From contig JBBCGL010000001.1 in the NCBI GenBank assembly GCA_037200385.1, positions 3,983,418 to 4,047,417 of the forward strand: a stretch of 64,000 nucleotides of DNA. The letters run 5' to 3'. The stretch is from Rhizomicrobium sp. Lineage in GTDB: Bacteria > Pseudomonadota > Alphaproteobacteria > Micropepsales > Micropepsaceae. Shown one piece after another: positions 16,315 to 25,187 of this stretch; position 1 is the first letter of the stretch, and each line of letters begins with the position of its first letter. Under the pieces are notes generated by a model that searched no databases, was not told the DNA's origin, and saw nothing but the letters and a program-made list of their open reading frames with translations. The position numbers were made by a program, and so were the translations under genes.

Positions 16315-18204
16315 GTGAGAAGGGGGACCCTGCATATTCTATTGGCATCGCTTGCGCTCGCGACAATCGCTTCCGCGGCGCCGACACCGAAGACCGGGTT
16401 TCTGCCGGCCGATTCCCAGATCGGAAACTACGTTGCCCAAGACGTCATGATTCCGATGCGCGACGGGGTGGCGCTGCATGCCGAAATCTGGCGGCCGAAG
16501 GGGGCCAAGGGGCCGCTCCCCATTCTTATGCAACGCTCGCCCTACGGATTTGAGCTGCCCACAGTCCAGCGCTATTTCGGCGTGCAATTCAAGGAGTTGA
16601 TGGCCGAGCGCTTCATCTTCCTGCTGGAAGACATCCGCGGCCGCTTCGGTTCGCAGGGCAGCTTCGTCATGCTGCGTCCCAAATCGTCGAAGCCGGGCGG
16701 CATCGACGAGGCGACGGATACCTACGACACCATCGACTGGGCCATCCACCACGTTGCAAACAACAACGGCCGGGTCGGGATTTTCGGCGTGTCCTATCTC
16801 GGCTGGACGACCGCGATGGCGACGATCCACCCGCATCCGGCGCTGAAGGCGATTTCGGTACAGGCCTCTCCGGAGGACATGTTCATCGGCGACGACTTCC
16901 ATCACAACGGCGCCTTCCGTCTCGACTATGGCTGGGAATATGCGGCGGCTCTCGAGAGCGACGGCCGCACGATGAAGCCGTTTTCCTTCGGCCCGGACGA
17001 TCCCTACGACTGGTATTTGAAACAGTCGCCGCTCGCGGATCTCGATGTCCGCAATGTCGGCGTTGTCCTGCCCACCTGGCGGAATTTCGCCACGCATCCG
17101 AACTACGACGCCTTCTGGCGAACGCAGGTGACGACGGCGCAGATGCCGGCACATGTGACGGTGCCCGATCTCATCGTCGCGGGGTGGTGGGACCAGGAAG
17201 ATTTCTACGGACCGCTGACCATCTTTCGCCGCGAACAGGCGCGTGATCCGCGCAATCTCAGTTCCATCGTGATCGGCCCTTGGAATCACGGCGGCTGGGC
17301 GAAGGGCGACGGCCGCACCTACGGGCCGTTCGACTTCGGTGCGCCGACGGGCGATTTCTTCCGCTCCAATGTGGAGGTGCCGTGGTTCCGGTACTGGCTC
17401 AAAGGCGAAGGCAGGCTCGACCAGCCCAAGGCGCTGATCTTCGAAACCGGGAGCAATCGCTGGCATCGCTACGCAGCGTGGCCACCGCGCGACGGCGTTG
17501 CGCGCCGCGCCCTCTATTTCCATGCCGGCGGCAGATTGTCCTTCGATCCGCCGAAGCCGGGCGATGACGCGCCCGACACCTTCCGTTCCGATCCCGCCCA
17601 TCCCGTGCCCTATCGCGCCCGCCCGATCGTGCCGATGGAAAGCCGCAAGAGCACCTGGTCCGAATGGCTGGCCGACGACCAGGCGCCCTTCGCCCGGCGC
17701 CCCGACGTCCTGTCCTGGCAGACGGATGTGTTGACGCACGACGTCACGGTCCGTGGCGACGTCCTCGCCAAGCTTTTCGCCCGCACGACGGGCAGCGACG
17801 CCGACTGGATCGTCAAGCTGATCGACGTCTATCCATCGGATGCCGCGACGCCGCCAGGCTTGCGCGGCCGCCAGCTCATCATTGCCGACGATGTGTTCCG
17901 CGGCCGTTTCCGCAGGAGTTTTGCGCATCCCCAGGCGATCGTGCCCGGCAAGGTGCTCGACTACGCGATCGACCTGCATTCGGCGTCGCACGTCTTCAAG
18001 AAAGGCCACCGGATCGCGGTTCAGGTGCAGAGCACCTGGTTCCCGCTGATCGACCGCAACCCTCAGGTCTTCGTGCCCAACATCTTCAAGGCCCAGGCAG
18101 ATCGATACACGGCGCAGACCCACTCCGTCTTCCATTCGGTCCGCTATCCCTCGGCGATCGAGGTCGACCTCGCCAATGACGACATGCGCAAAGCGGCGCC
18201 CTAA
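16315..18204 (+). CDS. Secreted CocE/NonD-family (S15) hydrolase
   Basis: An alpha/beta hydrolase of about 629 residues, related to X-Pro dipeptidyl peptidases, cocaine esterase and cephalosporin acylases. The triad candidates are S160 in FGVSYLGW, D293 in GWWDQED and H325 in GPWNHGGW; the C-terminal third is the jelly-roll domain of the family. GTG 16315 is preferred because the promoter predicts a transcript starting after ATG 16246, and because this start gives a compact signal peptide (VRRGTLHILLASLALATIAS, cleaved near ASA/AP). The longer form adds 23 polar residues in front. It is followed 27 bases later by an S9 peptidase gene, suggesting joint peptide breakdown in the periplasm. Confidence 0.87.
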   Translation: MRRGTLHILLASLALATIASAAPTPKTGFLPADSQIGNYVAQDVMIPMRDGVALHAEIWRPKGAKGPLPILMQRSPYGFELPTVQRYFGVQFKELMAERFIFLLEDIRGRFGSQGSFVMLRPKSSKPGGIDEATDTYDTIDWAIHHVANNNGRVGIFGVSYLGWTTAMATIHPHPALKAISVQASPEDMFIGDDFHHNGAFRLDYGWEYAAALESDGRTMKPFSFGPDDPYDWYLKQSPLADLDVRNVGVVLPTWRNFATHPNYDAFWRTQVTTAQMPAHVTVPDLIVAGWWDQEDFYGPLTIFRREQARDPRNLSSIVIGPWNHGGWAKGDGRTYGPFDFGAPTGDFFRSNVEVPWFRYWLKGEGRLDQPKALIFETGSNRWHRYAAWPPRDGVARRALYFHAGGRLSFDPPKPGDDAPDTFRSDPAHPVPYRARPIVPMESRKSTWSEWLADDQAPFARRPDVLSWQTDVLTHDVTVRGDVLAKLFARTTGSDADWIVKLIDVYPSDAATPPGLRGRQLIIADDVFRGRFRRSFAHPQAIVPGKVLDYAIDLHSASHVFKKGHRIAVQVQSTWFPLIDRNPQVFVPNIFKAQADRYTAQTHSVFHSVRYPSAIEVDLANDDMRKAAP

Positions 18205-18231
18205 GCCAATGCTCAAGCAGGAACCAAGACG

Positions 18232-20307
18232 ATGATGTTCAATGCCAGGACCTATCTTCTCGGCGCGGCGCTGAGCCTCGCGACCGCTTTCGCCGCCGCC
18301 GCCCATCCGGCGCAATTCACGATCGAGCAGGTGATGGAGGCCCCTTATCCGTCCGATCTGACGGTGGCCCCGAGCGGCCGCGCCGTTGCCTGGGTGTTCG
18401 ACACCAAGGGCGTCCGCAATGTCTGGATCGCCGATCCCGCAAGCCCGACCGGCCGCGCGCACGCGATCACGAGCTTCGCGCAGGATGGCGTCGATATCGG
18501 CGAGATCGCGTGGTCGCCCGACCGCAAATGGATCGCCTTCACGCGCGCCGAAACGCTGGAGGATCCGTCGCCGGCAAACGTCAACAATTCGCCCGACGGC
18601 CCGTCGGGTCGCGACGTTTGGATCGTACCGGTGGCCGGCGGCACCGCCCGCAAGATCGCCGGCGGCCACGCGCCCAGCTTCGCGCCCGATGGCGGCCGCG
18701 TGATCTTTGCCGACCGGACCACGATCCTGGCCGCGCCGGTCGACGGCAAGGCGCCGCCCCAGCCGCTGGTCGTCGACAAGTGGAGTTTGTCGTCCGTGAC
18801 ATGGTCGCCGGACGGGAGGCGATTTGCCTTCTCGAGCCATCGCGGCAGCCATACCCTCATCGGCGTCTACGATACCGTCGCCAAGACGATCGCCTGGATG
18901 AGTCCCAGCCTCGATCACGACGCATCGGCGGCGTTCTCGCCGGATGGATCGCAACTCGCCTTCATTCGCGTTCCGTCCGAGAAGAGTCTCGAATTCGTGA
19001 GCCGGCGCGTCGGCCAGCCCTGGTCGATCTGGGTCGCGGACACGGTGACCGGCGCCGGCCGTCGCATTTTCCTCGCCGACGCGGGCGTGGGAAGCGCGTT
19101 TCGCCCGACCCTCTCCACGCAAAACCTTTTGTGGACGGCGGACAATCGGCTCGTCTTTCCCTGGGAGAAGACCGGCTGGGTGCAGCTCTATTCGGTCGGT
19201 GCGCGGGGCGGCGACGTCCGGCCGCTCACATCCGGCGCGTTCGAAGTCGCGCATATGGGGTTCGGCTCCGACCGGCGGCACCTCCTCGTATCCTCCAACC
19301 AGGACGACATCGACGGAATCCATGTCTGGTCCTTCGATGTGCAGAGCGGTGCGGCGGCGCGACTGGCGGCCGATGCTGCGATCGAGGACTATCCTGAGCT
19401 CGCCGCCGACGGCACCGCCTTCGCCTTGCGCAGCGAAGCGACCGTACCGCTCCGTCCGGTCGTTCTGTCCGATGGGCGCTGGCAACCGCTTGCCCCCGAT
19501 GCCGTCGGTGCGTCCTTCCCGTCGGCGCAGCTCGTGACGCCGCAGGCGGTCGTCTTCACGGCCAAGGATGGCCAGCAAGCCCACGCTCAGCTCTTCGTGC
19601 CCAAGGACGGCGCGGCAAGCCATCCCGCGATCCTGTTTTTCCACGGCGGGCCGCAGCGCCAGATATATCTCGGCTTCCACCCGATGGGCGCCTACAACTG
19701 GACCTATGCGATGAACCAGTATCTTGCCTCGGAGGGCTACATCGTCCTCTCGGTCAACTATCGCGGCGGCATCGGCTATGGCCTGAACTATCGCGAGCCG
19801 AAAGATTTCGGACCGGATGGCGGCAGCGAGCTGAACGATCTCCTCGGCGCCGTGACCTATCTGAAATCCCGGACGGATGTCGATGCCAGGCGGATCGGGA
19901 TCTACGGCGCGAGCTATGGCGGCCTCATGACCGCGCTCGGCCTGGCGCGCGATTCCAAGGAGATCGCCGCGGGCGTCGACTATGCCGGCCTCTACGATTG
20001 GGCGGCGTTTCTTTCCGCCATCGGCGCGCCGGTCGACGCGGGCGCGGCGACGCAGAAGGCCGTCGCATCCTCGCCGGTCGCGACGATCGATCAGTGGCAT
20101 TCGCCGGTGCTGATCGTCCAGGCGGACGACGACCGCAACGTGCCGTCGGAGGAAGCGTCCCATTTGATCGAGGATCTGCGCAGCCACAACATCGCGCATG
20201 ACGAGATCATGATACCCAACGAGATCCACGACCTGGCGCGATATGGATCGTGGATCGCGCTGTTCCGGGCGACGGATGCCTATTTCCAGGAGCATTTGTC
20301 GAACTAG
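18232..20307 (+). CDS. Secreted S9-family prolyl oligopeptidase-like peptidase
   Basis: A 691-residue serine peptidase. The signal peptide ends near residue 24 (AAAA/HP). A beta-propeller occupies about 30-420 and the alpha/beta hydrolase domain about 440-691. The nucleophile is S561 in YGASYGG, the acid lies in QADDDRNV (about 632-634) and the histidine is H666 in NEIHDL. FFHGGPQ forms the oxyanion region. The family cleaves short peptides, often dipeptidyl or acylaminoacyl units. It is in one transcription unit with the CocE-type hydrolase. Confidence 0.9.
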   Translation: MMFNARTYLLGAALSLATAFAAAAHPAQFTIEQVMEAPYPSDLTVAPSGRAVAWVFDTKGVRNVWIADPASPTGRAHAITSFAQDGVDIGEIAWSPDRKWIAFTRAETLEDPSPANVNNSPDGPSGRDVWIVPVAGGTARKIAGGHAPSFAPDGGRVIFADRTTILAAPVDGKAPPQPLVVDKWSLSSVTWSPDGRRFAFSSHRGSHTLIGVYDTVAKTIAWMSPSLDHDASAAFSPDGSQLAFIRVPSEKSLEFVSRRVGQPWSIWVADTVTGAGRRIFLADAGVGSAFRPTLSTQNLLWTADNRLVFPWEKTGWVQLYSVGARGGDVRPLTSGAFEVAHMGFGSDRRHLLVSSNQDDIDGIHVWSFDVQSGAAARLAADAAIEDYPELAADGTAFALRSEATVPLRPVVLSDGRWQPLAPDAVGASFPSAQLVTPQAVVFTAKDGQQAHAQLFVPKDGAASHPAILFFHGGPQRQIYLGFHPMGAYNWTYAMNQYLASEGYIVLSVNYRGGIGYGLNYREPKDFGPDGGSELNDLLGAVTYLKSRTDVDARRIGIYGASYGGLMTALGLARDSKEIAAGVDYAGLYDWAAFLSAIGAPVDAGAATQKAVASSPVATIDQWHSPVLIVQADDDRNVPSEEASHLIEDLRSHNIAHDEIMIPNEIHDLARYGSWIALFRATDAYFQEHLSN

Positions 20308-20370
20308 GCCGCGACCGGTGCGGGCGGTGTGCGCGCGCAAGACGGCCCAGGGTGACGCGTCTTTCGAAGT

Positions 20371-21390
20371 TCACACGCCCGGCCGCGGATGGTCCTTTCG
20401 CGACGGTCGACAATGATGCCTCCAATCGGCCGGTGCGGTGCCTGTTGCCCGCGCGAAAATGCGGACGAAGTGTCTACGATCGGCAAACCCCGACGCGACG
20501 GCGATTTCGGCGAGCCCCAGGTCGGTGTTGAGAAGCATGTCGCGGGCCCGCTCGACACGGCGCTTGAGCAGCCATCGATGCGGCGGCCGACCCGTGATCT
20601 TTTTGAACGCGCGCGCGAAGTCCCGCCGCGGCATGTCGCATTCGCTCGCCAATTCCTCCAGGGTGATATCGCCGTCCAGCCGCGCGACCATCATCTCGTC
20701 GGCGCGCCGTAGCTGGCTGGGAGCCAACTCGCTCTCCGATTCCCTCGGTCTTGTGCGGGCGTTGCCATAGGTCCGCGCCAGATGGACGAGCAACGCCGTG
20801 CCGATATGGTCCATGAACAGGCGATGGGCGCCATGCATACGCCGCAGCGACGGCAGCAGGCTGGCGCCGAGGTCCTGCACGACGGCGTCCGGCACGCCGA
20901 GACCGGGTATCATAGGCGATCCATCGAGGCGCGGCAGGCTGCATTCCTCGGATACGGTGTTCAGGACCTGTCGTGGAATATGGAAAAACAGCACGTCGAG
21001 CGGCTGATGGAGATCGGCGAAGATTCCAGCGTTGAGATCGTGAAGGTGGAACTCTCCCACCCGTGCCGGCGCGGCGCGGATGGCTTTTCCGTCGACGGAC
21101 AGGTCGAAGGCCGGGTAGTCCGCCAGAAAGACGGTCAAGCCGAAACTGTCGACGCGGGGCGAGGTCACAAGCGTGCCCGGCGCCTGGGCTTCGTTCGTCA
21201 TTCGCGTCACCGAAAACCCGGCTTCGCGCGACGGGCGGGCGATCAGCGTCGGGGGTGCCCCGTCGCTCTTTTCCGTATCGGCAGGCCACAGATGTCCGCG
21301 TCCTGGCAAAGAGATTCTCCCAGGCTGGCGCGCCGGCGCCGCAATCAGGCATCGTCCATGTCGCAGGCCAATCTGCTCGTGGCAGGACAC
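20371..21390 (-). CDS. AraC-family regulator (paralogue 1 of 5)
   Basis: A 339-residue regulator with a C-terminal AraC DNA-binding domain: TLEELASECDMPRRDFARAF for the first helix-turn-helix and GLAEIAVASGFADRRHFVRIF for the second. The N-terminal half is an effector domain shared with four other regulators in this window, recognisable by the FFHIPRQVLN element near residue 137. A later start would delete the conserved FSVTRM strand, so the long form is kept. It converges with the S9 peptidase gene and is followed upstream by a second AraC gene on the same strand. The effector is unknown. Confidence 0.85.
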   Translation of the reverse strand: MSCHEQIGLRHGRCLIAAPARQPGRISLPGRGHLWPADTEKSDGAPPTLIARPSREAGFSVTRMTNEAQAPGTLVTSPRVDSFGLTVFLADYPAFDLSVDGKAIRAAPARVGEFHLHDLNAGIFADLHQPLDVLFFHIPRQVLNTVSEECSLPRLDGSPMIPGLGVPDAVVQDLGASLLPSLRRMHGAHRLFMDHIGTALLVHLARTYGNARTRPRESESELAPSQLRRADEMMVARLDGDITLEELASECDMPRRDFARAFKKITGRPPHRWLLKRRVERARDMLLNTDLGLAEIAVASGFADRRHFVRIFARATGTAPADWRHHCRPSRKDHPRPGV

Positions 21391-21533
21391 CGGTTGCCAC
21401 GACTTTAGGATTGCGTCCGGCGCCGGAACAGAGCCGAGGGCGCTTCACGCGACCGATTGGAGCACGCATGTGCAAACGCCGCAGGCGAACCGCGTCCTGC
21501 GACACGGTGCCGGCTGCTTGCTCGAGCGTGCGA

Positions 21534-22439
21534 TCACGACCGCCGCAGTCGGCGCCACGCGCTCGGCACGACGCCCATGGCTGCGGAAAAGGAGCGGGTG
21601 AAATGGCTCTGGTCGACGAAGCCGCATCGTTCGGCGATTTCTCCGAGCGAAAGAGTGGAATTCACCAACAGGTCGCGCGCCCGCGCGAGGCGCAATTCCA
21701 TGAGCCAACGGTGCGGCGGCTTGCCGGTCGATTTCCTGAAGGCCCGGGCGAAATGGCTGCGCGAAAGCCCGCATTGGCCTGCCAGTTCTTCAATCGAGAT
21801 GTCGCCGCAGATGTGAGCGGAGAGGATGTCTTTGGCTCGTTTGGCTTGCCAGGGCGCCAACCCGCCGCGCGCCACCCGGCGCGGCACCGGAAAGCCGGCA
21901 TAGTTTTGGGTCAGATGGCTCAACGCCGCCATGGCGACGTGGTCCATGAAAAGCCGGCTCGCACGCTCGGGAGAGGCGAACGCCGGCAGCAGGCAGTGCG
22001 CCAAGCTGCATACGACGGGATCCTCGGTCGACGTCAGAAAATCGACGTCGAGGGCGGTGATCTCCGGAATGCCCTGCTCCGCCGCCACGGAGTTCAACAC
22101 CGATCGCGGGATGTACAGTTCCACGCTGTCGAACGGCATGTTCATCTCAAGCACGGTTTCGACATTCAAGTTCACGAGCGTGAAATTGCCGACAGGCTGC
22201 GCGCTTTTGAGTTGATGCCTGCCATTGACCCACACATTGACCGCGGGAAGCGCCATCATCTCCACCGTCAGCAGGAAGGCGTCGTCGACCGGCGTGGGCA
22301 ACATGCCGTGATCGTCCCGCAAGGACGACATCTGCGCGAAATGCACGAGCGACGTACCCAGCGGGCGGGTCGCGACGACCGGCGGCGCCTCCAGGGCCAT
22401 CGTATTGCTGATCTGCTCGAAATAGTTGGGCGAGGCCAC
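21534..22439 (-). CDS. AraC-family regulator (paralogue 2 of 5)
   Basis: A 301-residue AraC-type protein. The DNA-binding domain holds SIEELAGQCGLSRSHFARAF and SLGEIAERCGFVDQSHFTRSF; the family arginine-proline segment KSTGKPPHRWLM lies between them. The N-terminal domain has the group's LYIPRSVLNSVAAEQG element. The start is GTG 22439 with GGGGAG five bases upstream. It diverges from the first CoA-transferase gene across 470 bases and is the most likely regulator of the 22.9-28.4 kb catabolic unit. Confidence 0.87.
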   Translation of the reverse strand: MASPNYFEQISNTMALEAPPVVATRPLGTSLVHFAQMSSLRDDHGMLPTPVDDAFLLTVEMMALPAVNVWVNGRHQLKSAQPVGNFTLVNLNVETVLEMNMPFDSVELYIPRSVLNSVAAEQGIPEITALDVDFLTSTEDPVVCSLAHCLLPAFASPERASRLFMDHVAMAALSHLTQNYAGFPVPRRVARGGLAPWQAKRAKDILSAHICGDISIEELAGQCGLSRSHFARAFRKSTGKPPHRWLMELRLARARDLLVNSTLSLGEIAERCGFVDQSHFTRSFSAAMGVVPSAWRRLRRS

Positions 22440-22909
22440 CGCAACTCCCCTCCGCCGCGGCCCATGCGACCGGCGTGACTAGACAACATATGGACGAAGA
22501 ATAGCACAGGCCCGCAATTGCCGCGACGGCAAGACGCCTCACCCTTCAAACGCAGCACATTTGTGCAAATGGCTGCCATGGCTGGCGCTCCGCGTCGCCT
22601 GCGATCCGGTATCGCGCCGTCTTTTGAAGCCGTGTGCTGTCGCTGGCATGGGCGTGATCGAACGTCGCGCCAAAGCAGCACGCGCGCGCAAACCGCGGCA
22701 CGCGGCGGCTAACGCGCTTCATGCCGACGACAGCATGGTCGCGACCGATGCGATGCATCTGCCATCGATGTGGCGCCCCTATCGGCTGGAGAGTCGTGAC
22801 GATGACGTTGTTTTCGACCTCGCGAAAGAAACGCGCCGGTGCCGCTGCAAGCGGCGACACACGTGGGAAAGCCGTCGACGCCGGGAGCGACGACAAGAAG
22901 GATGACAAG
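22440..22909. promoter_or_regulatory. Divergent control region between AraC gene and CoA-transferase
   Basis: 470 bases without a convincing gene. GCACA-TT-TGTGC at 22556-22567 is a short inverted repeat and an operator candidate. An in-frame ATG at 22802 with GGAGAG upstream is an alternative start for the following gene. No clear -35/-10 pair stands out. Confidence 0.4.
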
Positions 22910-24358
22910 ATGAGTGCGCAATTCGATATCGACGGGGCGTTCGCCGATCTGCTCGGTGTCGTGCATCTGAAGCCCGAAGATACCGGCGGTGCGATCGCCT
23001 TCACCGGTGAGGATCCGATCCTCCCGAGCAATCACCGCCTGGGCGCCATCATGGCGATGGGGATGATGGGAGCCGCGGCGGCGACCCAGATCCTCTACCG
23101 GATGCGCGGCGGCGACGGCCAGGATCTGTCGGTCGATCTGCGCCGCGCGGTGGCGCACATCAACCCGATGGCGTTCTTCCATCCGACGGTCAACGGCTAT
23201 CCCTATCAGACGTTGTTCGTGGCGCCGTCCTACAATCCGATGGGCTTCGGGATTTATCCGACCAAGGACGGGCGCCACTATCTGCCGACCGCCGCCTATC
23301 CCAAGATGATCCCCGACTGGATCAGCCTTCTGCGCTGCGATCTGAACGAGAAGAGCGTTCGCGAGGCGATTTCCCGGTGGAACGCACAGGACCTCGAAGA
23401 CGCCGCTGCCGCGCGCGGCATGATCGGTTCGATCTGCCGTACGCCGCAGGAATGGCGCGAGCACCCGCAGGGACGCATCCTCGCCGGCGTGCCGCTGATC
23501 GAAATCGTCAAGATCGGCGACAGCGCGCCGGAGCTGCCCAAGCTCGTGAACCCGCAACGGCCGTTGTCCGGGTTCAAGGTGGCATCCTTCACCCATGTCA
23601 TCGCCGGCATGGTGGTCGGGCGGACCTTGGCGGAGCAGGGCGCCGAAGTGCTGCACCTGGCGCGGCCGGAATACGACTACGACGCCCTCTATCAGGATAC
23701 GTCCGTCGGCACGCGCTCGACATGGATGGATCTGGAAAAACCCGAGCATGTCGCGGTCGCGAAAAAGCTGCTCGGGTCGGCCGATGTGGTGGTCGAGAAT
23801 TTCCGTCACCGCTCGATCTCGCGCCGCGGCTTTTCGGCGGAAGATCTCGCGCGTCTGCGTCCCGGAATCATCTACGCCTCGGTGCGCGCCTTCGGCTGGG
23901 AAGGCCCCTGGTCGGACCGCGGCGGCTTCGACATGGATGCGAATTGCTGCTCGGGCTACACGGTGCTCGAAGGCTCGAGAGACCGTCCGCGGCTGCCGCC
24001 GACCATCGTCCTCAACGACTTCCTGGCCGGGTATCTCACCGCGATGGGCGTGCTCGCGGCGCTGGTCCTGCGCGCCAGGCAGGGCGGCAGCTATCACGTG
24101 CGCACGTCGCTGGCGCGGTTCTCCATGTGGTATTCGGAGCTTGGCGTCTTCGATCCGGTCTATGTCGGCGAAACGATCCGAAAGCCCGGCCACCAGGTCA
24201 TCCCGCCGCAAGGCCTGCGTCTGGACAGTCCCTATGGACCCGTCGTCCGGCTCGAACCCGGTATCGCCTATGCCAAGACTCCCGCCTATTGGGAGGTGCC
24301 GGGTCGCCCGGCCTTGACGGTCCGCGGCGCCTCCGAACCGGCCTGGTTGGGCTACTGA
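22910..24358 (+). CDS. CaiB/BaiF family III CoA-transferase with rearranged half-domains (copy 1)
   Basis: A 482-residue protein of the type III CoA-transferase family, which moves CoA between carboxylic acids. The canonical N-terminal half (PLSGFKVASFTHVIAGMVVG, then GAEVLHLARPE, ADVVVENFRH, PGIIYASVRAFG) begins only near residue 200. The first 200 residues resemble the second half of a CaiB unit instead (MRGGDGQDLSVDLRRA, YPTKDGRHYLP, RTPQEWREHPQ). The catalytic aspartate is present in VLNDFLAGY of the C-terminal copy; the N-terminal copy has histidine at the aligned site. ATG 22910 has AAGGA seven bases upstream; ATG 22802 would add a disordered lysine-rich tail. The next gene starts one base after the stop. 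Confidence 0.82.
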   Translation: MSAQFDIDGAFADLLGVVHLKPEDTGGAIAFTGEDPILPSNHRLGAIMAMGMMGAAAATQILYRMRGGDGQDLSVDLRRAVAHINPMAFFHPTVNGYPYQTLFVAPSYNPMGFGIYPTKDGRHYLPTAAYPKMIPDWISLLRCDLNEKSVREAISRWNAQDLEDAAAARGMIGSICRTPQEWREHPQGRILAGVPLIEIVKIGDSAPELPKLVNPQRPLSGFKVASFTHVIAGMVVGRTLAEQGAEVLHLARPEYDYDALYQDTSVGTRSTWMDLEKPEHVAVAKKLLGSADVVVENFRHRSISRRGFSAEDLARLRPGIIYASVRAFGWEGPWSDRGGFDMDANCCSGYTVLEGSRDRPRLPPTIVLNDFLAGYLTAMGVLAALVLRARQGGSYHVRTSLARFSMWYSELGVFDPVYVGETIRKPGHQVIPPQGLRLDSPYGPVVRLEPGIAYAKTPAYWEVPGRPALTVRGASEPAWLGY

Positions 24359-24359
24359 C

Positions 24360-25187
24360 ATGCGCGAGAGGCTCACGGCCGCATCTCGACGCCGCGCCGC
24401 GTGTTGCGCGATCCTTGCCGCGATGGTCTTGGGATCGTCGGCCGCCGCGGCCGAGGACGCTGCAGGCGGAAACGCGAGCGTCCACGACGCGCAGAATCCG
24501 CTCGCCAACGTCATTTCGGTGCCGTTCCAGAACAACACGTTCTTCAGCGACGGACCGGAACGAAAAACGGCGAACATCCTTGTGTTCGAGCCGGTGGTGC
24601 CGTTCCACATCGATCAGGACTGGAATCTGATTGCGCGCTTCGTGACGCCGATCGTGTCGGCGCCGGGTCTTGCGCCGTCCCAAGGCACGCAGTTCGGCCT
24701 CGGCAACATGCAGCCGGCCTTCTATCTCTCGCCGGCTCACCCCGGCGAAATCCTCTGGGGCGCCGGCGTGAAGTTCTATCTGCCGACGGAAACCGACAGC
24801 CGGCTCGGTGTCAGCAAATGGGGCGCCGGTCCGGCCTTTGCCGCGCTGACCTTCCAGGGTCCGTGGACGTTCGGCGTGCTCGCCGACAATGTCTGGGCGG
24901 GTTCGCAGAGAGGAACGCGGGTCAATCAGATGACCTTCAATCCCTTCGTGTTCCGAAATTTCAGCGACGGCTGGTACCTCGTCTCGTCCGGCATCATGAC
25001 GGCGGATTGGACGGCGCGGGGCGGACAGCAATGGACCGTCCCGGTCGGCGGCGGCTTCGGCCGCCTGTTCACCGTCGGTCCGCTGCCGATCAATGCGCGC
25101 GTCCAATACCTGAACAATGTCGAGCGGCCGAGCTTCGCGCCGAAATGGCAATTGCAGGTCCAGGTTCAGTTCTTCCTTCCGGGGTGA
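24360..25187 (+). CDS. Outer-membrane channel, phenol-degradation MetA-type family
   Basis: A 275-residue exported beta-barrel protein resembling the transporter family found in aromatic catabolic operons (PF13557 type). The signal peptide ends near residue 31 (AAAA/ED). The mature start NPLANVISVPFQNNTFF is typical, and alternating amphipathic strands with aromatic girdle residues run to the end (QVQVQFFLPG). It probably lets a hydrophobic substrate through the outer membrane. Its start lies one base after the CoA-transferase stop and its stop overlaps the porin start. Confidence 0.75.
   Translation: MRERLTAASRRRAACCAILAAMVLGSSAAAAEDAAGGNASVHDAQNPLANVISVPFQNNTFFSDGPERKTANILVFEPVVPFHIDQDWNLIARFVTPIVSAPGLAPSQGTQFGLGNMQPAFYLSPAHPGEILWGAGVKFYLPTETDSRLGVSKWGAGPAFAALTFQGPWTFGVLADNVWAGSQRGTRVNQMTFNPFVFRNFSDGWYLVSSGIMTADWTARGGQQWTVPVGGGFGRLFTVGPLPINARVQYLNNVERPSFAPKWQLQVQVQFFLPG

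Noticed and set aside
16339-20340. A 1333-codon open frame on the minus strand antisense to the CocE and S9 genes
   Set aside because: It is arginine- and histidine-rich shadow sequence of two well-supported peptidase genes with catalytic motifs on the plus strand; it reflects high GC and lack of stops.
22709-24610. A 633-codon minus-strand frame opposite the first CoA-transferase
   Set aside because: The plus strand has the family III CoA-transferase signatures with the catalytic aspartate; the minus frame has none.
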